From Nymphaea colorata (lineage: Eukaryota > Streptophyta > Magnoliopsida > Nymphaeales > Nymphaeaceae), in contig NC_045150.1 of the NCBI RefSeq assembly GCF_008831285.2, positions 2,554,001 to 2,618,000 on the forward strand: a stretch of DNA of 64,000 bases, read 5' to 3'. The translations under genes were made by a program, and so were the position numbers. Shown here piece by piece: positions 11,354-24,300 of this stretch. Numbering within the stretch: position 1 is the stretch's first letter; each line of letters starts with the position of its first letter. The notes below the pieces were generated by a model, which searched no databases, was not told the origin of the DNA, and saw nothing but the letters and a program-made list of their open reading frames with translations.

Positions 11354-14300
11354 ATGATGGGTGCCTTCAGAATGGTTCCATTTATGGGCGCTCTAGCCGA
11401 TTCATCGTTGCCTTCTACATTGCTTCAGGTGGCTGTTATCCACCACAGGACTGCCGCCTCCCTATCGCCACCGCCCCTGCTGTCTACGAGGCGGGTTTTC
11501 CTCACTTCTCTTCCCATGAGCACCGTTCTTCTTACGTTTGCAGCTCCGCCGCTACTCCTCGCCGCTCCTCCGCTCCCGACTTACGACCCCGTCACCTCGT
11601 CCGAGAGGGACGCCAGCTCTGTGCTCCAAAGAAGGGTCGCCGAAGCCGTTGAATTGCTTGATAAAGGAAGGGAGTTTCAAGCTAAGGGCGAGTTTAGTAA
11701 CGCCTTAGAATGTTTTTCTCAGGTACCCTTCTCGCCTCTCTCTCTTACCCACTTCGATCAATTAGCAAAGATTTTGACTGTCTATCTGTTTGTAAACTGT
11801 GCTGGATTGCTTCTGAAACAACTAAAGAAGTACTACAAATTATGGATGGATTGCTTCCTAACCAACTAAAGCTGTAATGATTCTCCAATTGCTCCTTTTT
11901 GGGCATCCATTTGAGAAAGAACAAAAAAGGGAAATGCTGTAGTAGCTCGCATTGCAAGATATCTCAATCTTTTATTATTTAAACTTTGTGCCGCGAGGGA
12001 CCTTGCAACGCAACTTGTTGCAGTAAAGCGAGCTCACAAGTTTTAAGTGCTATTCTTTTCCCAAATATATTCCATGAGTCATCTTCAAATGTGTCGTCTA
12101 GATCTTCATTTTAATGTATTTGGAATCTTATGCTATGGAATATCCATTCATATGCTTTCTTTCGTTATTCAGTCTTTAATGCAGGATTCTATTCTTTTTG
12201 CTTCAAAGAAAACAAAAATTGCTTTGCAAATTATTTTCATCGTATTTTTATTGCATTTTTGTCTTCCTTGACCCTCATAGAAGTTAAATATTGTTATTTT
12301 TAAGTTCTAACTGCACCGTAATTCCTCTTCTTTCCTGTTCTGAATACGTATATTGATAAAAACCATTTTAATGCTTAGAGCAGCCATTGAAAACCAAGTT
12401 TTAGAGATCAAATTTTTGTGTTTTATGGTATAATGGATGACATAGGTATCAGTTTGCTAGCATGAATTAAACTTTTGGGATGAAAAAGATATTAGCAATG
12501 AATATATAAGTTGATTTGGTTCTGATGAATAGAGTTGAGATATGATTCCATTCTTGGATTCACTCTACGTTTGAGGACCTTTTGTTCTGATTACATGTCC
12601 ACGCTCCTCTTTGGGTTGGAGTTCTGGCATAAATTTTTGTTCTCCTGGATGCAGTGGGCCTCTGGCTTGATGAATTTCTATCCGGTAGCTGTATCATTGT
12701 CTACAGAAAGTCCAGTATGCAGTTCGAGATGTTGGGTACAGTCAATTAACAAATACCAAGAGGACGTTTTAGTTGATTAGCTACTCATCTTGCATCGGAT
12801 TAACATCAGTTAGATTTGCAGTAAAACATCTTCTTCATAATCAGTACCATGTTCATCTTGGATTGAAATAGAAAAATAAGGTTTCAACTTTCAACTGTAG
12901 TTGTAGGATCTCGCTGCTATGCTAACTGTGGAACGTCTGTGTCACTAGCAACACTTATGGTATATATTTGATGATGATAATAGATGTTTATACTGTGCAG
13001 TTATTGGATCAGTCAAAACTCAAACAAGTAGTATACCCTTCACATGTCATTTCACAAGTTATGATGAAGAATGTGGCTGTAGATACAAATATTTTCAAAA
13101 TTTTGTCTGCAAGGTCTTTCTTGAGTATTGATAGAGTTGCTTTTATTGAGAAAACCTTAGGAATCCAAAAAACTAAAAAATACAAAATTTGTGAAATCGA
13201 AAGTTCTCTTCTAACTTTTTTACAATTATATTGCTGAAGTTACAACATAATGTTTAATTTTCAAATAAACAAAAAAGTGGGGGCATACAATAAAAGCAAC
13301 TTAAAGTGGGTTTTTGTGCAAAAGGAAAAATATTGCTGTAATATCGCAATAACATCTCAATAGTATTGCGAGAAATAAATTTGGTGATCTTGTAAATATC
13401 AGGAATTTTCCTGTTAAAAATGTTTCATATTGTTTTGGCCCCCAAAAAAGGGACCTTTTTAGATATCGAAAAAATTTGTGCCTTTGAGTGGAACTTCTCT
13501 AGGTTGCAAACTCACATAACCATGGTTGCGGTGTTACACAGGTGCAGGTGTTATATATATATATATATCAGATGGATCTAATATTTGGCATTGGGTGGGC
13601 ATGATTAAATACAATACTTGATATGTTATTTGGGCAGTGTATTGTGAAAGGCCCGAAGTCTCCATTCAAGTGATGGTTTTATCAATGGTTTAACGAAAAA
13701 GAGAGCAAATTGTTCATTTCCACCATTTTCACCTATATTGAGTCATGTCGACTTGGGTGAGGCAACTTTCTTGAAGCGTCCATGTTACTAGGATGGTTCC
13801 TTCCATGTGGCTCTGGCGGTGATGAAATTCATGCATGTTGGCAATTCAAATATATTGATTCATTTTCAGCTAGGGGATCAATCTAAAGATTCAAAACTCT
13901 TGTTCACTTAGGTTCTAGTGCTGAATCTGTAATGATACTGTGTGCAGTATGACATGGCAAATACCACAACAGAGTTAGTTTGGGGATCTTTTAATGAACC
14001 ATAAGTGAACCTGTTTAGGAGCCCTTTATGTGATGGAAAAAGTGTAGCTATTTGCTAGAGTTGTCATCAGGCTTTATCTAAATGATACCTTACTCTTGAC
14101 ATTTTCGTACCCGGAAAGAAAAAAAGGGAGCTTCAGTGGTGGATCATTATGACTATAGATTGTTTACCAAATTCCAATTAGGCAAAGTCATTGGTTTCAT
14201 GGTTCCATATCTTGAGGTTCTTCCCTAGCATGGCAACTGTGAGACGCCACTTGTACCCAAACAAATCAACCACTATCGTTTAGTGTTGATTGGATGTGTC

Positions 14301-15145
14301 GCCATTTTCAGGTCAGAGAGATCATGTATTAGCGGTTTGGTATTCTGAACTTGCTGCAAATTGATAGCCCTTGGTTCTTGTTCTCTGTATTCATGAGTTG
14401 TCTCAGTTTTTTTTTTCCTCCTATTACAAGTAAGAAAAACTGCAGCAGCGTTCTCGAAACACAATCTATATGTACGAATGTTGGTAGAATGAGGTACTGC
14501 TTTGGAATTAATAGGAAGAAACTTAACAATTAACATTCTTCTGGTACTTTACTTCTCCGTCACTTTTAGTGATTTTCTTCTACTGTTACGTCTTGTAAAG
14601 ATTTTATGCTACACGTCCTTTTGCCCATCTTTGCTTGAACTTTTAGTTATGAATACTCAGCCAACACCATCCGCATTGTTCACTTAAACATTTTCTCTTG
14701 TACCATCATAGGTGGCTACTAATTACAAAGATTTTGCTTTCTCGGACTATGCAAGAGTTGGAAGAGCTCTAGCTTTGTATGAGCTTGGTGACAGAGATGA
14801 AGCCATCATTGAGATGGAAGATGTTTCTATCTCTCTGAAGGGATATCCAGGTACAATAACTTAATGCTTTTTTCTTCTTCTTCCTGTTGGTTGATGACTT
14901 GGTGCTTGTAAGAGCTGAAATGTTCTATCTTCTTTTCTCTTCATTGAATGTGTGTTGCAGAAGTACATGCAGCTCTTGCAGCAGCTTTATATGCAGACAA
15001 ACACGCTCCTTTGCTAGCTGAGAACCAGTTCACAATTGCTACGCTAATGGATGCTCGCTATACAGATCTGTCATATGTAAGAGACACCAAGCATTGGCCT
15101 CCTAGTTTAGTTGCTTCTTTGCAACGCTTCATTACGTTGTCCTAA
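11354..15145 (+). CDS. TPR protein, predicted thylakoid lumen
   Basis: Three exons join in frame to a 230-aa protein: 11354-11722, 14712-14850 and 14961-15145. The splice sites are CAG|GTACCC, CATAG|GTGGCT, CCAG|GTACAA and TTGCAG|AAGTAC. Residues 1 to about 46 form a Ser/Thr-rich, transit-peptide-like leader. A twin-arginine (TRRVFLTSL) follows, then a hydrophobic core (STVLLTFAAPPLLLAAPPLP). This is the bipartite arrangement of thylakoid-lumen proteins that use the Tat pathway. The mature part holds TPR-like helix pairs (AVELLDKGREFQAKGEFSNA; ARVGRALALYELGDRDEAII; HAALAAALYADKHA) and ends HWPPSLVASLQRFITLS. It resembles the uncharacterised plant chloroplast TPR proteins. TPRs bind partner proteins; the partner here is unknown. 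Intron 1 is 2,989 bp. The ATG at 11354 is chosen because it gives the complete leader. An overlapping frame from 11209 has no continuation across the introns. Confidence 0.82.
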
Positions 15146-15194
15146 ATACTGTTTATACATGAAACTGTATTTTGTACAACAGCCAATTGTAATG

Positions 15195-15198
<4 letters not shown>

Positions 15199-15226
<28 letters not shown>
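15199..15226. repeat. (CT)n microsatellite
   Basis: A pure CT run of about 28 bp, some 55 bp after the TPR stop codon, probably in the 3'UTR. Confidence 0.95.
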
Positions 15227-15231
<5 letters not shown>

Positions 15232-16493
15232 GGAAGGTCCAATCTTGTGCAAACACAGAAGGGAGAAAAGAAAACAAAAAGAAAGAAAATGAGAGAGAAG
15301 ATGTTGGTTGGAGAATGGTCTGGTCCTGCTCCCAAGTCGCATGAATTCACACCATGTTTTTCTTCAAAAATGTCATACTCGTGCTTAAGGCGGCACTGGC
15401 ACCAACACCCATGACATAGGTCTGGTCTTTATGGAATCGATGGGCAACATTAGGATTCTTAACTGATTTATTTTCGGGTCTAAATTAATTAGAAAAACTA
15501 AATTAGAACATGACTTTTTTGTTGATATTTTTGGAATATAAATATTACTTTCCTTTACATATATATAATATGCTCTAATAAAATTAGTTTGATTTGGGAT
15601 TGTTTTGGGGTGAATGGGCCCGAGTGAGAGGCCGAAGTTTCCCTTCTCAGTCTTAGGACTTGGGTGGATGCACCATTCAGCTAAGTGTGTATATTATTAT
15701 TTGCAATTCAGAATATCACCTATGTGAATATCAAACTGAGGACACAATGCTCGCCACTCACTCTGGTTGTTGATCTTCCTTAATGTAATATAGACATACG
15801 AACCACAAAGGAACTTCATCTCATAAACTCTAAATTAAACTTTGGCCATCATTTATCCACAATGTTTGGCTGCTTCTCTTTCCTTTTTGAGGAAAACAAT
15901 GAAGTTCTTTTTAAGCATTTTATTCTATCACCAAATGGATACTCAAAGTGGAATTCGGAAATCAGCCTCAAGAAATGCTATGAATGTAGAAACAAAACAA
16001 TTGCATAAGCCAAAAACTAATGTAATTGAAAATATTATAAATATATATAAATAAATGCAAAACAAGAAAATAAGCATAAAGTGAGATAAATCTGTACAAA
16101 TAAATAAATGAATAAGTACCTGGCGCTATGACACACTCGTGAGGTAAAAAATATGCGCGTCAAACGTTGATTGAAAAATATAAATCTATATCCGTAATGA
16201 TAAAATATCATACATATATTTTTGTAAAGAAGCTTCACCTGCACTGAGGAAAAACAAGGGTAAAGCAACTGAGAAATGGTATGTGCAAGAAACTATTCTC
16301 AGGTAGCATTTGACAGTACCAAGATTAAAATCGTAGGGTCAAAATCACAGGATTTTAATTTTGGAATCAGTTGAATAGGGATTTTCATCCACATTCCAAA
16401 ATAAGCTCGTGTGTGACTGGGCGGGATTCTAATTTCAGGGATTATTTTGCAGTGTTTGATGACACAAGTGTGCAAACATGTCAGATCCATAAA

Positions 16494-16620
16494 ATTGCTA
16501 CCACTCAAAAAATAATCAGTTGAAACATGTTTTGAGTATACATAGATTGCTACCACTCAAAAAATAATCAATTGAAACATGTTTTGAGTATACATAAATT
16601 GCTACCGCTCAAAAAAAAAT
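16494..16620. repeat. 52-bp tandem repeat, about 2.3 copies
   Basis: ATTGCTACC(A/G)CTCAAAAAA recurs at 16494, 16546 and 16598, each 52 bp apart. The intervening segments (ATCA(G/A)TTGAAACATG and TTTTGAGTATACATA) are nearly identical. The third copy is truncated. Confidence 0.88.
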
Positions 16621-17469
16621 ATGACGTGTATAGACGCAATCCAAATGGAGACTCATGTCAGATCCATCGAATAGAGCCCACATAATACTTGTTCAAACAC
16701 CCAAATACATGCTGCAAAATGCAACCTCGTCTGGGGCATGGCAAAATTAAAATAGGCTCATTATAGGTGGACTAATGAAATGTTATAAGTCAAATATTTC
16801 CTTGGAACAGCCAAATAGCATCTGGGTGAAGCGATAATAATTGAACGAGTAACCACAAACCATATATAAAGAGTTCTAATCCAAAACAAAGCGATACTGT
16901 ACTCTAGTTCATCAAAGTGAGATTGTGATCCAGTTCCCACAACAACAACAAAAGTGCAACATATTAGTACAGGCCAGTAAATTAATTCATCATGTACAAA
17001 CCGAGTACATGATAACAAAAATTAGTCAAAGGACACATATCCACAAACACAATTTCAATGATTTTCTATCTCATTCTTCTTCTTATTCAAGTAGGCCTTC
17101 AAATGTACGTTCCCTGCTTCAAAAGAGGGAAAGACTTGTATATTGAAATTTGATCCTTTATAACAATATGCTTGCGGCTGGCAATGCTCCCAACTGCCTT
17201 TAAATAAAACAAAGTACTTTTTTGGGGACTCCATCTTCAACACCCCATAGAAAATAATGAATTAGGCCCATACAATGATAATGAAAAACAGTTTTGCAAA
17301 TAGAGTCAACACAATACGATGCAATATATATATATAACAATTTTATCGAGTAGTCACATGGAACACACTTACTATTATGATAATTAGTGGACTTTTGAGT
17401 TGTCATGGATGGATGCAACTTATTCGTTAAGTTGTTTGCATTGGAATTTGATGTTCACCTGTGAAAGGT

Positions 17470-17830
17470 GTAGATGAAGCCATCTCACTTGATGGACCCT
17501 AATCAACACCAAATTTCTCAGCATTATGACTATGTTGTAAAATAAACTTATGCAATACACAAGTCGCCGGTATAATATGAACTTGTTTGTGCAATGGATA
17601 TTCTACTTGACATTATAATATGGGGAACCTCCCTTTCAACAATCCAAATTCTCTTTCAACTATGGTTTGAAACTGTGAATGTCAATGATTGAATAGTTCC
17701 TCTACAGTTTTAAGATTTTGCGTAGCACCTGCTACGTTCAAATATGATAACGATGACCTCAATAAGGTGTTAAAGGGTCGAGAACATTTGGATAACCAAC
17801 ATCGGCAAGATAACATTTTCCTACATAATA
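17470..17830 (-). mobile_element. PIF/Harbinger transposase relic
   Basis: Read on the minus strand with frame jumps, the segment contains pieces typical of the HARBI1/ALP1-like nuclease of PIF/Harbinger transposons, in the family order. They are KCYLADVGYPN near 17820, GHRYH near 17755, ELFNH near 17700, a block equivalent to ERxFGxLKxRFPIL near 17650-17620, and a final CVLHKFI near 17550. Stops and frameshifts interrupt every block, so it is dead. No terminal inverted repeats or 3-bp target duplication were found around it. Confidence 0.72.
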
Positions 17831-18851
17831 TAATTTTATTACTAGTACATTCCATTGTTAAGCGATAGTTTTACCTGTATATAAAAGAAAAAGAAGATAT
17901 GGCCAAGTTTCTCATTCCATTCAACATCACTGAAAAGGCTTCGATTTCGGTCGACATCCTTGCCCTGTTAGACTTTCTCCTTAAATTACCTTTTCTTGAT
18001 GATCTATTTTCACAATTAAACGGCCACTTAGTCCAATGTTAAGTGAAGATACAGATGAATAGTATATCTGCTTTGGAACTCAAAGATTAAACTTTTTAGA
18101 ATTTTAGTAGGAAAGACTACCCTGAGCTGAGAGGCTTCATTGCCCGTTGAAGCATGAAGCTCCATGGCCATTCTCCCACCTCAATTATCTTTCGCAAGGG
18201 GCCAGCGCCCTACCAACCGCTGACCCAATCAGGAATGCCAAACCCCTTGGAGAAAATTTTTTAAATAGATAATTTAAACATTGAAGTGCAAGTTGTGATG
18301 TATTTACAATCCACAGGATGAACGCTTTAGGATCTGTATTTCCTTTAGCCATACATGTGGAAGCCACCATGAATAGTTGACAGAAGATGATTGAAACTTA
18401 GCTTTACCTCAAGAGCGAAGTCATACCTTCCCTATCTTAAGATCCATGATGGCATCGGCCGAAAAATCCACAAAAAGACACTATGGTTTATGTATAATCC
18501 TTAACTCGGAGCTAAGATTCACAGTATTACACTGTCAGAATACCTGATCAGCTATCAGTGGGGAAAAGGTCTGATTTAAACCCATGGATTTCAACTTCTG
18601 AATATATGAGATACGAGCATATCTGAGGCAAATAAAACACCCTCCACGTGTATAGTATCCTAGAGGAATATTTCCTTTTATTCGATTTCAAACTGAGCAA
18701 CCTGTTCATGCAGGACCAATGTGGTCAGGCAGAAGAAAGCACAGGTAGCAGCGCCACGGACCTGAAACTGAACCAGATAGAAACTGAACAAGGCTGGATA
18801 TCTGTTCTTTTCTGAAAGTTTGGAATCAACCAGAATAAATTTGGTGATCAA

Positions 18852-18885
<34 letters not shown>

Positions 18886-18886
18886 G
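18852..18886. repeat. (GA)n microsatellite
   Basis: A GA run with one AAAG interruption, in the 3' flank of the F-box gene. Confidence 0.92.
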
Positions 18887-19249
18887 AACTGATAAATTGT
18901 TTCCAAAGACCCTAGCAGGCATGAATTCCCTACACCAGGCCGAATTCTAGCAGCAACCTACATAATAACTTTGTCCATAGATCGAAATACTTCCAATTGG
19001 CTTACAGATTCGTGGTCCTGGTACTTGGCTGCACAGCATTTCGCATATATACAGACCCAACACTATAAGGTATTCTTAAACTAAAAGTAACACCAAACAA
19101 TGCTGGTTAGAGACGCTATCTCATCACATCTAGCCCGTGTACGTGTAATATTTCTATACAGAGATGCCTCCCTTCCTTTTATTCAAACCTCATAAGCAGT
19201 CCCTTATATATACACTCATGAAGAGCAATAGTTTACCTCGCTCAAACTG

Positions 19250-21218
19250 CTACTGAGCAATGGTAGCCTTTCCTGCAGACCTCCATGGCTGAAGAGCACA
19301 AGCGCAGTGCACAGACGTAAGGCTAAGGCAGCCACTGATGATGAGTGAGTGCCTGTCTGGGCATGTATGGAGGGCTGGGAAGGAATCACAGACTGCCTGG
19401 ACAGCTGGAGCTGTAAGCGCAGTGCACTGGCTGATGTTCAGGTTCCTCAGGCCTTCTCCGTGCTTGGTCAGGACCGACTCCCAGACTTCATGATTCCTTC
19501 CATAGCGGCTGTTTGCTAGAGAGTACATGGCCCTGTCAGTAATGTTCTGGCAGTAATATAGGCCAAGGGACCTCAAGTGACGACATCCATTTGCCAGAGA
19601 AACCACACTATCATCTACAACCAAAAATGAATAACAGAAAGTCAATGAGGAGCACAAGAGTGTGATGAAGAATATGAAGACCAAGAAAGAAGAGATATGA
19701 GGGAACTCATAAAGTTGATGGTACTATAACCAGTTATTAGCACGCATCCACACAAATCCAAAGCCCTCAAATCTGGACATCCTCTAGCCAAGCTCATTAC
19801 TCCAACATCACCAACTCCTTCACACCAACCTAAGTTCAGGAACTGCAACTGGTTGCAGCTATAAGCAAGAGCCTGCAGAATGAGATTCAGAGGTTAGAGA
19901 ACAATTCCATGATACGAAGCCATCATCAGATAGTAAACATAACCTGTAAGGCCTTGTCAGATGCTGCCTTTGCACATCCGCAGAGGTTTAGGTGCTTCAA
20001 GCTTCTGCACTGGCTAGCCAGAAATGCAAGGGCATCATCACTGAAGTCAGAACAGCCACTGATATTTAGTTTAACCAGCTGGGTGCAACCATTTGCCACA
20101 GCATACAATGCACGGTCGGTGAGCTTGAGGCTTTTGCTCAGGTCAAGGTGCTGAAGATCAAGGCAGTGATTAGCCACCGCCTCCACAGCTTCATCATTCA
20201 GCTGAGGCTTGTTCTGGCGCAATATTAACGTCTGTAGATTAGTGAATTTGGGAACAAGAGATTGCACTAGGTTATTCATGTTGGCCTTGCACCTGCAACA
20301 AAGAATAATATTATCATTCCAATCCATGCAGGAAAGACAGCTGATTTGAGTGTTCATATGCATGAAAAGCAATCTGGTTCAGAACATAAAATGAACACAC
20401 ATCCAAATCCATAAAGTTCGATCAGCAAATTGAGGGAGACAGCAGCAGATATCAGGACCCAATTGCTATTACTTGGACAAACTTCCTGCGGGGATTCAAA
20501 AGAAAATATCACCCCCCTACTTATGGAAGGAAAATGTAAGAATTTTTCCAACTTAAACAACGGAAAATGATGGTTTGATGAGTATGAGCATAGGCTTACA
20601 TGCATGTTGAAATTCTTGAATGAGACGAGAGATACTTGTAACTGCACATACAAATTTCAGATTCTAATGGGTATTATGAACCCATTCAAACCATACGAAA
20701 GGACAAAGTTACCAAACTTTTAGTATCTAGAAGATCACGATAAATCACTGATCCTGATGATCCTCCTGCTGGCCCTTCTCCTGAAGTGGTATAATTATAT
20801 GTTCTACATGTAGGATATTGGGTCCTTTCCCTGACTATCACGTAGAACTATACATTGGGCACAAGAGGCATATACAATCACCCCTTTATTTGGCACAAGA
20901 ACATAATCCAAATCACCTGCTGCTTTATGTGATCTAAAATAATAAAGCCAACAACTATAAGGATGTGAGAACGACCCACTACCTCTACAGAGAATTGCAG
21001 TTTTCTGGAATTAGCAAGCTATTATTGCAGATACTAAGAATTTTCTATAACTGCTTCCCCTTGACTTGTCTAAGTTTCTAACTACTATGCCAAATGGACT
21101 CCTTAAAAAGAGTGCAGAACCATCTGTTATTCCCTCTCAAAAAATTTTTTCTTCTCTCTCCTCCTCTGTTTATTTATTTATAGTAATAAAAGTAAAAAAA
21201 AGGACAAATTAAACTAAG

Positions 21219-21302
<84 letters not shown>

Positions 21303-24300
21303 ACGTTATCACTGGCATAACGTATCGTGTATCGGTCGGGCCGACCTATACGCTGCATCGTAACGTATCGTAGATGTACCGTAACGTATCATAAAATCGA
21401 TTTGTTAATTTAAAAAACACTTAAAAATTAGTAAAAAATCAAGAAAATAGCCAAAAAATTAGAAAAATTAAGAACAATGCATTTCATATAAAAAAACTCA
21501 TCATGCATAAAGAAAATTAATGATTCATCATTCATAAACCATAGGCATATATAACATCAACAAATTCGAAAAATGAAAAGTAAGACTAAGAGATTCAAAA
21601 TAACATATTAAAACATTCATGATCTTTCACAAGTTTGAAGAGCATCTATCATATAGTTTAGATTTTAGAGTGTTGTAGAGTTTAGTAAACTACATCGCGA
21701 CTCCATCAAATCGATGGTTTCTTCCTCAAATCAGTGATTTTTGCAGAAACCAGCAAAATCTCTCCCTCTCACAGGCTTTAGAGAAGTTCAGAGAGAGGGT
21801 CTCGGTTTAAAAGAATGAAGCAAAAAGGGCCTTGGGCCCCATTTTAATATTTAACCTCGTATAGCAGTGGCGGAGCTAGAAAAATTGGCTGGAGGGGCAC
21901 TCATATAAAAATACTCATATCTTGTGGGGCACTTATATATATAAGGATAAATGTTCAAATATGCCTATTTAAAAATAAAGACATTTTAAGAGACTGGTGC
22001 TGCCCACACCAGTCTCCATGTGGCTCTACCACTGCCATATAGTAAGATACGGGGTGTATCGTATGACACACCACCTATATCGTACAATACACTTGATATG
22101 GGTGTGATTCGTAGGCATATCATGTATTGAACCCATATTGTTTGAGATTTCTTCATCCAGACGAGTCGTATTGTATAATACGGGTCCGTATCGTACAATA
22201 TAGATAACACTACTATGAATATATATATTTATATATATAATAAATATATATCTAGGCGCACCCCAGCTCCCAATTTTTTTGGGATGTGTCGCACCTGCAT
22301 CCGCACCGCACCCACACTCCGCATCCGTGTGCCATAGTCTAACTAGAAATGTTGTGAAGCTTGAATTGATGATATGTGAGGGAGCAAAAGCTTGCACCTA
22401 TTCTAGTACTCACTTTTGCTAAGGAGAGCATCACTTTTTTGTTTACAGTGATACTTTGCGCAGTGGTTTGCGTATGCAGAATAATATCCTTATTACATTA
22501 TGCCTCCTACCAACCATGAAAATACACAGAAAATTATCCTATGCATGATTTGGAGTTAGCAGTTGCAATATCTACTTTAAAATTATGGAGGCACTATCTG
22601 TATGCTGAAATCTGTCCAGTATTACAGACCATAAAAATCTAAACTATTTGCTCATTCAAAGAACATTCAACTTGAGAGAAAGAAGATGGCTAAGGATTAA
22701 TTAAGGATTATGACTGCAGAGTAGATTATGAATTGATCTTACCTGCATTCATTTATTATAAACCATAGTCATAAATATTGCCCATATTTTGAGAATATCA
22801 CAATTTTATTGCCAAAAATTAGAAATTTCATTTTATCAGGTAAATATTGTGACATTTTGATACGATCATCAGAAATGAATACTGGGATATTGTTGTGATA
22901 TAGTCCCTTAAGATGTAATCTCTTTTAAGAGATGGGAATGAGATGTGTCTATGTCCTTTCTATCTGTGTTTTTCTCTACTCCATCCGGTTTATTCTCTGC
23001 GTCATATTCGTTCGTCAAGCATCGAACAGTGATGAATCATCAAGACGTGTTAAAAAAAAAGGTGCTGAACGTCCTTTTCTATTCCTCCTATTTTCTGCTC
23101 TCTTTTTCTTCAACCTAAAACAGAGTTGAATCTGTCTATAGAGCCGTTTTGAAATAACTAAGACATGCTCTAAGAAGCATTGATTTTTTTTTTAATCATT
23201 CATTCTATTCTCTGCCATCTTTCCTTCAGCCTATATTAGAATCAAATTTGTGTATGTTCTGCCTTGTTTTTAATCTGCTCATAGAATTCCATATCTTTAT
23301 ATTCTGCCCTATTTTTCAGCAGAATTAAAGATCCATTGTGCTGTTAATTTCATATCTGTTTCACACGGTCTCAGCTCTCTGCATAGCAGGGATTCTACTC
23401 TGTGCATAGCAGGGACTTGATAAGCCAAAAAAAAAGAGAGAAAAGAGCGCTAACGATTGCCTTTCTTGTGACATTCTGTTTGACGACATAAGAAAGTTTC
23501 CCTTCCCATTTATTCATGGATTCTACTTCTAACAATGGCATTTCTTCTGGTTTCTTGACCCAACTTGTGCACCAAAAGCTTACCCATATTAATTATCTAA
23601 CCTGGAAACGACAGATAGTTCCTTTTATAAGGAGCCATGATCTATTTGGGCATCGAGATGGAACTTCCTTTGCCCCACCACAGTTTATCTTTCAAGAAGT
23701 GAAGAATGATAAGGGAGAGTCATCTATCACAACAGAGAAATATCACAATATGTTAAGTGGATGAGGAGTGGCCAATCTCTCGTACTATATTTCACTTACA
23801 CCCTTCAGATGAAGTAGTTGCTACTAATTCTGATGAACTTAGTGCAGCAGAGTTGTGGGACATATTTGTAGACACATATTCTCAAATTTCAGAGATGCGA
23901 GTTTTATAATTAAAGTGAGAATTTCAAAATCTCAAGAAAGGATCAAAACTCGTTATGGAATATTTGACACAAATGGAGTGGATCACATATCAGCTTGCCA
24001 CAATTGGGAATGCAGTTTCAAACCGTGATAAGGTTCAACAGATTCTAAGTGGGCTAGGCCCAGAGTATGATATGTTTTGTACTGCTTTAGAAGTTTTTCA
24101 TACTCTTCCTAGTTTTGAAGAACTCAAGGGTAAACTTCTTCAGCATGAGTTGAGTAGAAAACAAATCTTCGAGATTAGTGATGAAGGTTCTCACAATGTG
24201 CTAAGACTGATAGTAGATGTGGATATGGTCGTGGAGGTAGAGGTTACCAAGCAGGACGAGGATGTGGTCATTTTGGTCAAGGTGGCAAATGAATTTTACC

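Larger units (their letters stand above)
15146..19249. other. spacer between convergent genes
   Basis: No intact gene is seen. It holds a CT microsatellite in the TPR 3' flank, a 52-bp direct repeat, and a decayed Harbinger transposase. The last few hundred bases (to 19249) would be the 3'UTR of the F-box gene on the minus strand. Confidence 0.55.

Noticed and set aside
11209-11652. 147-residue plus-strand frame overlapping the TPR first exon
   Set aside because: It has no compatible continuation at the splice sites, whereas the frame from 11354 joins two further exons in phase.
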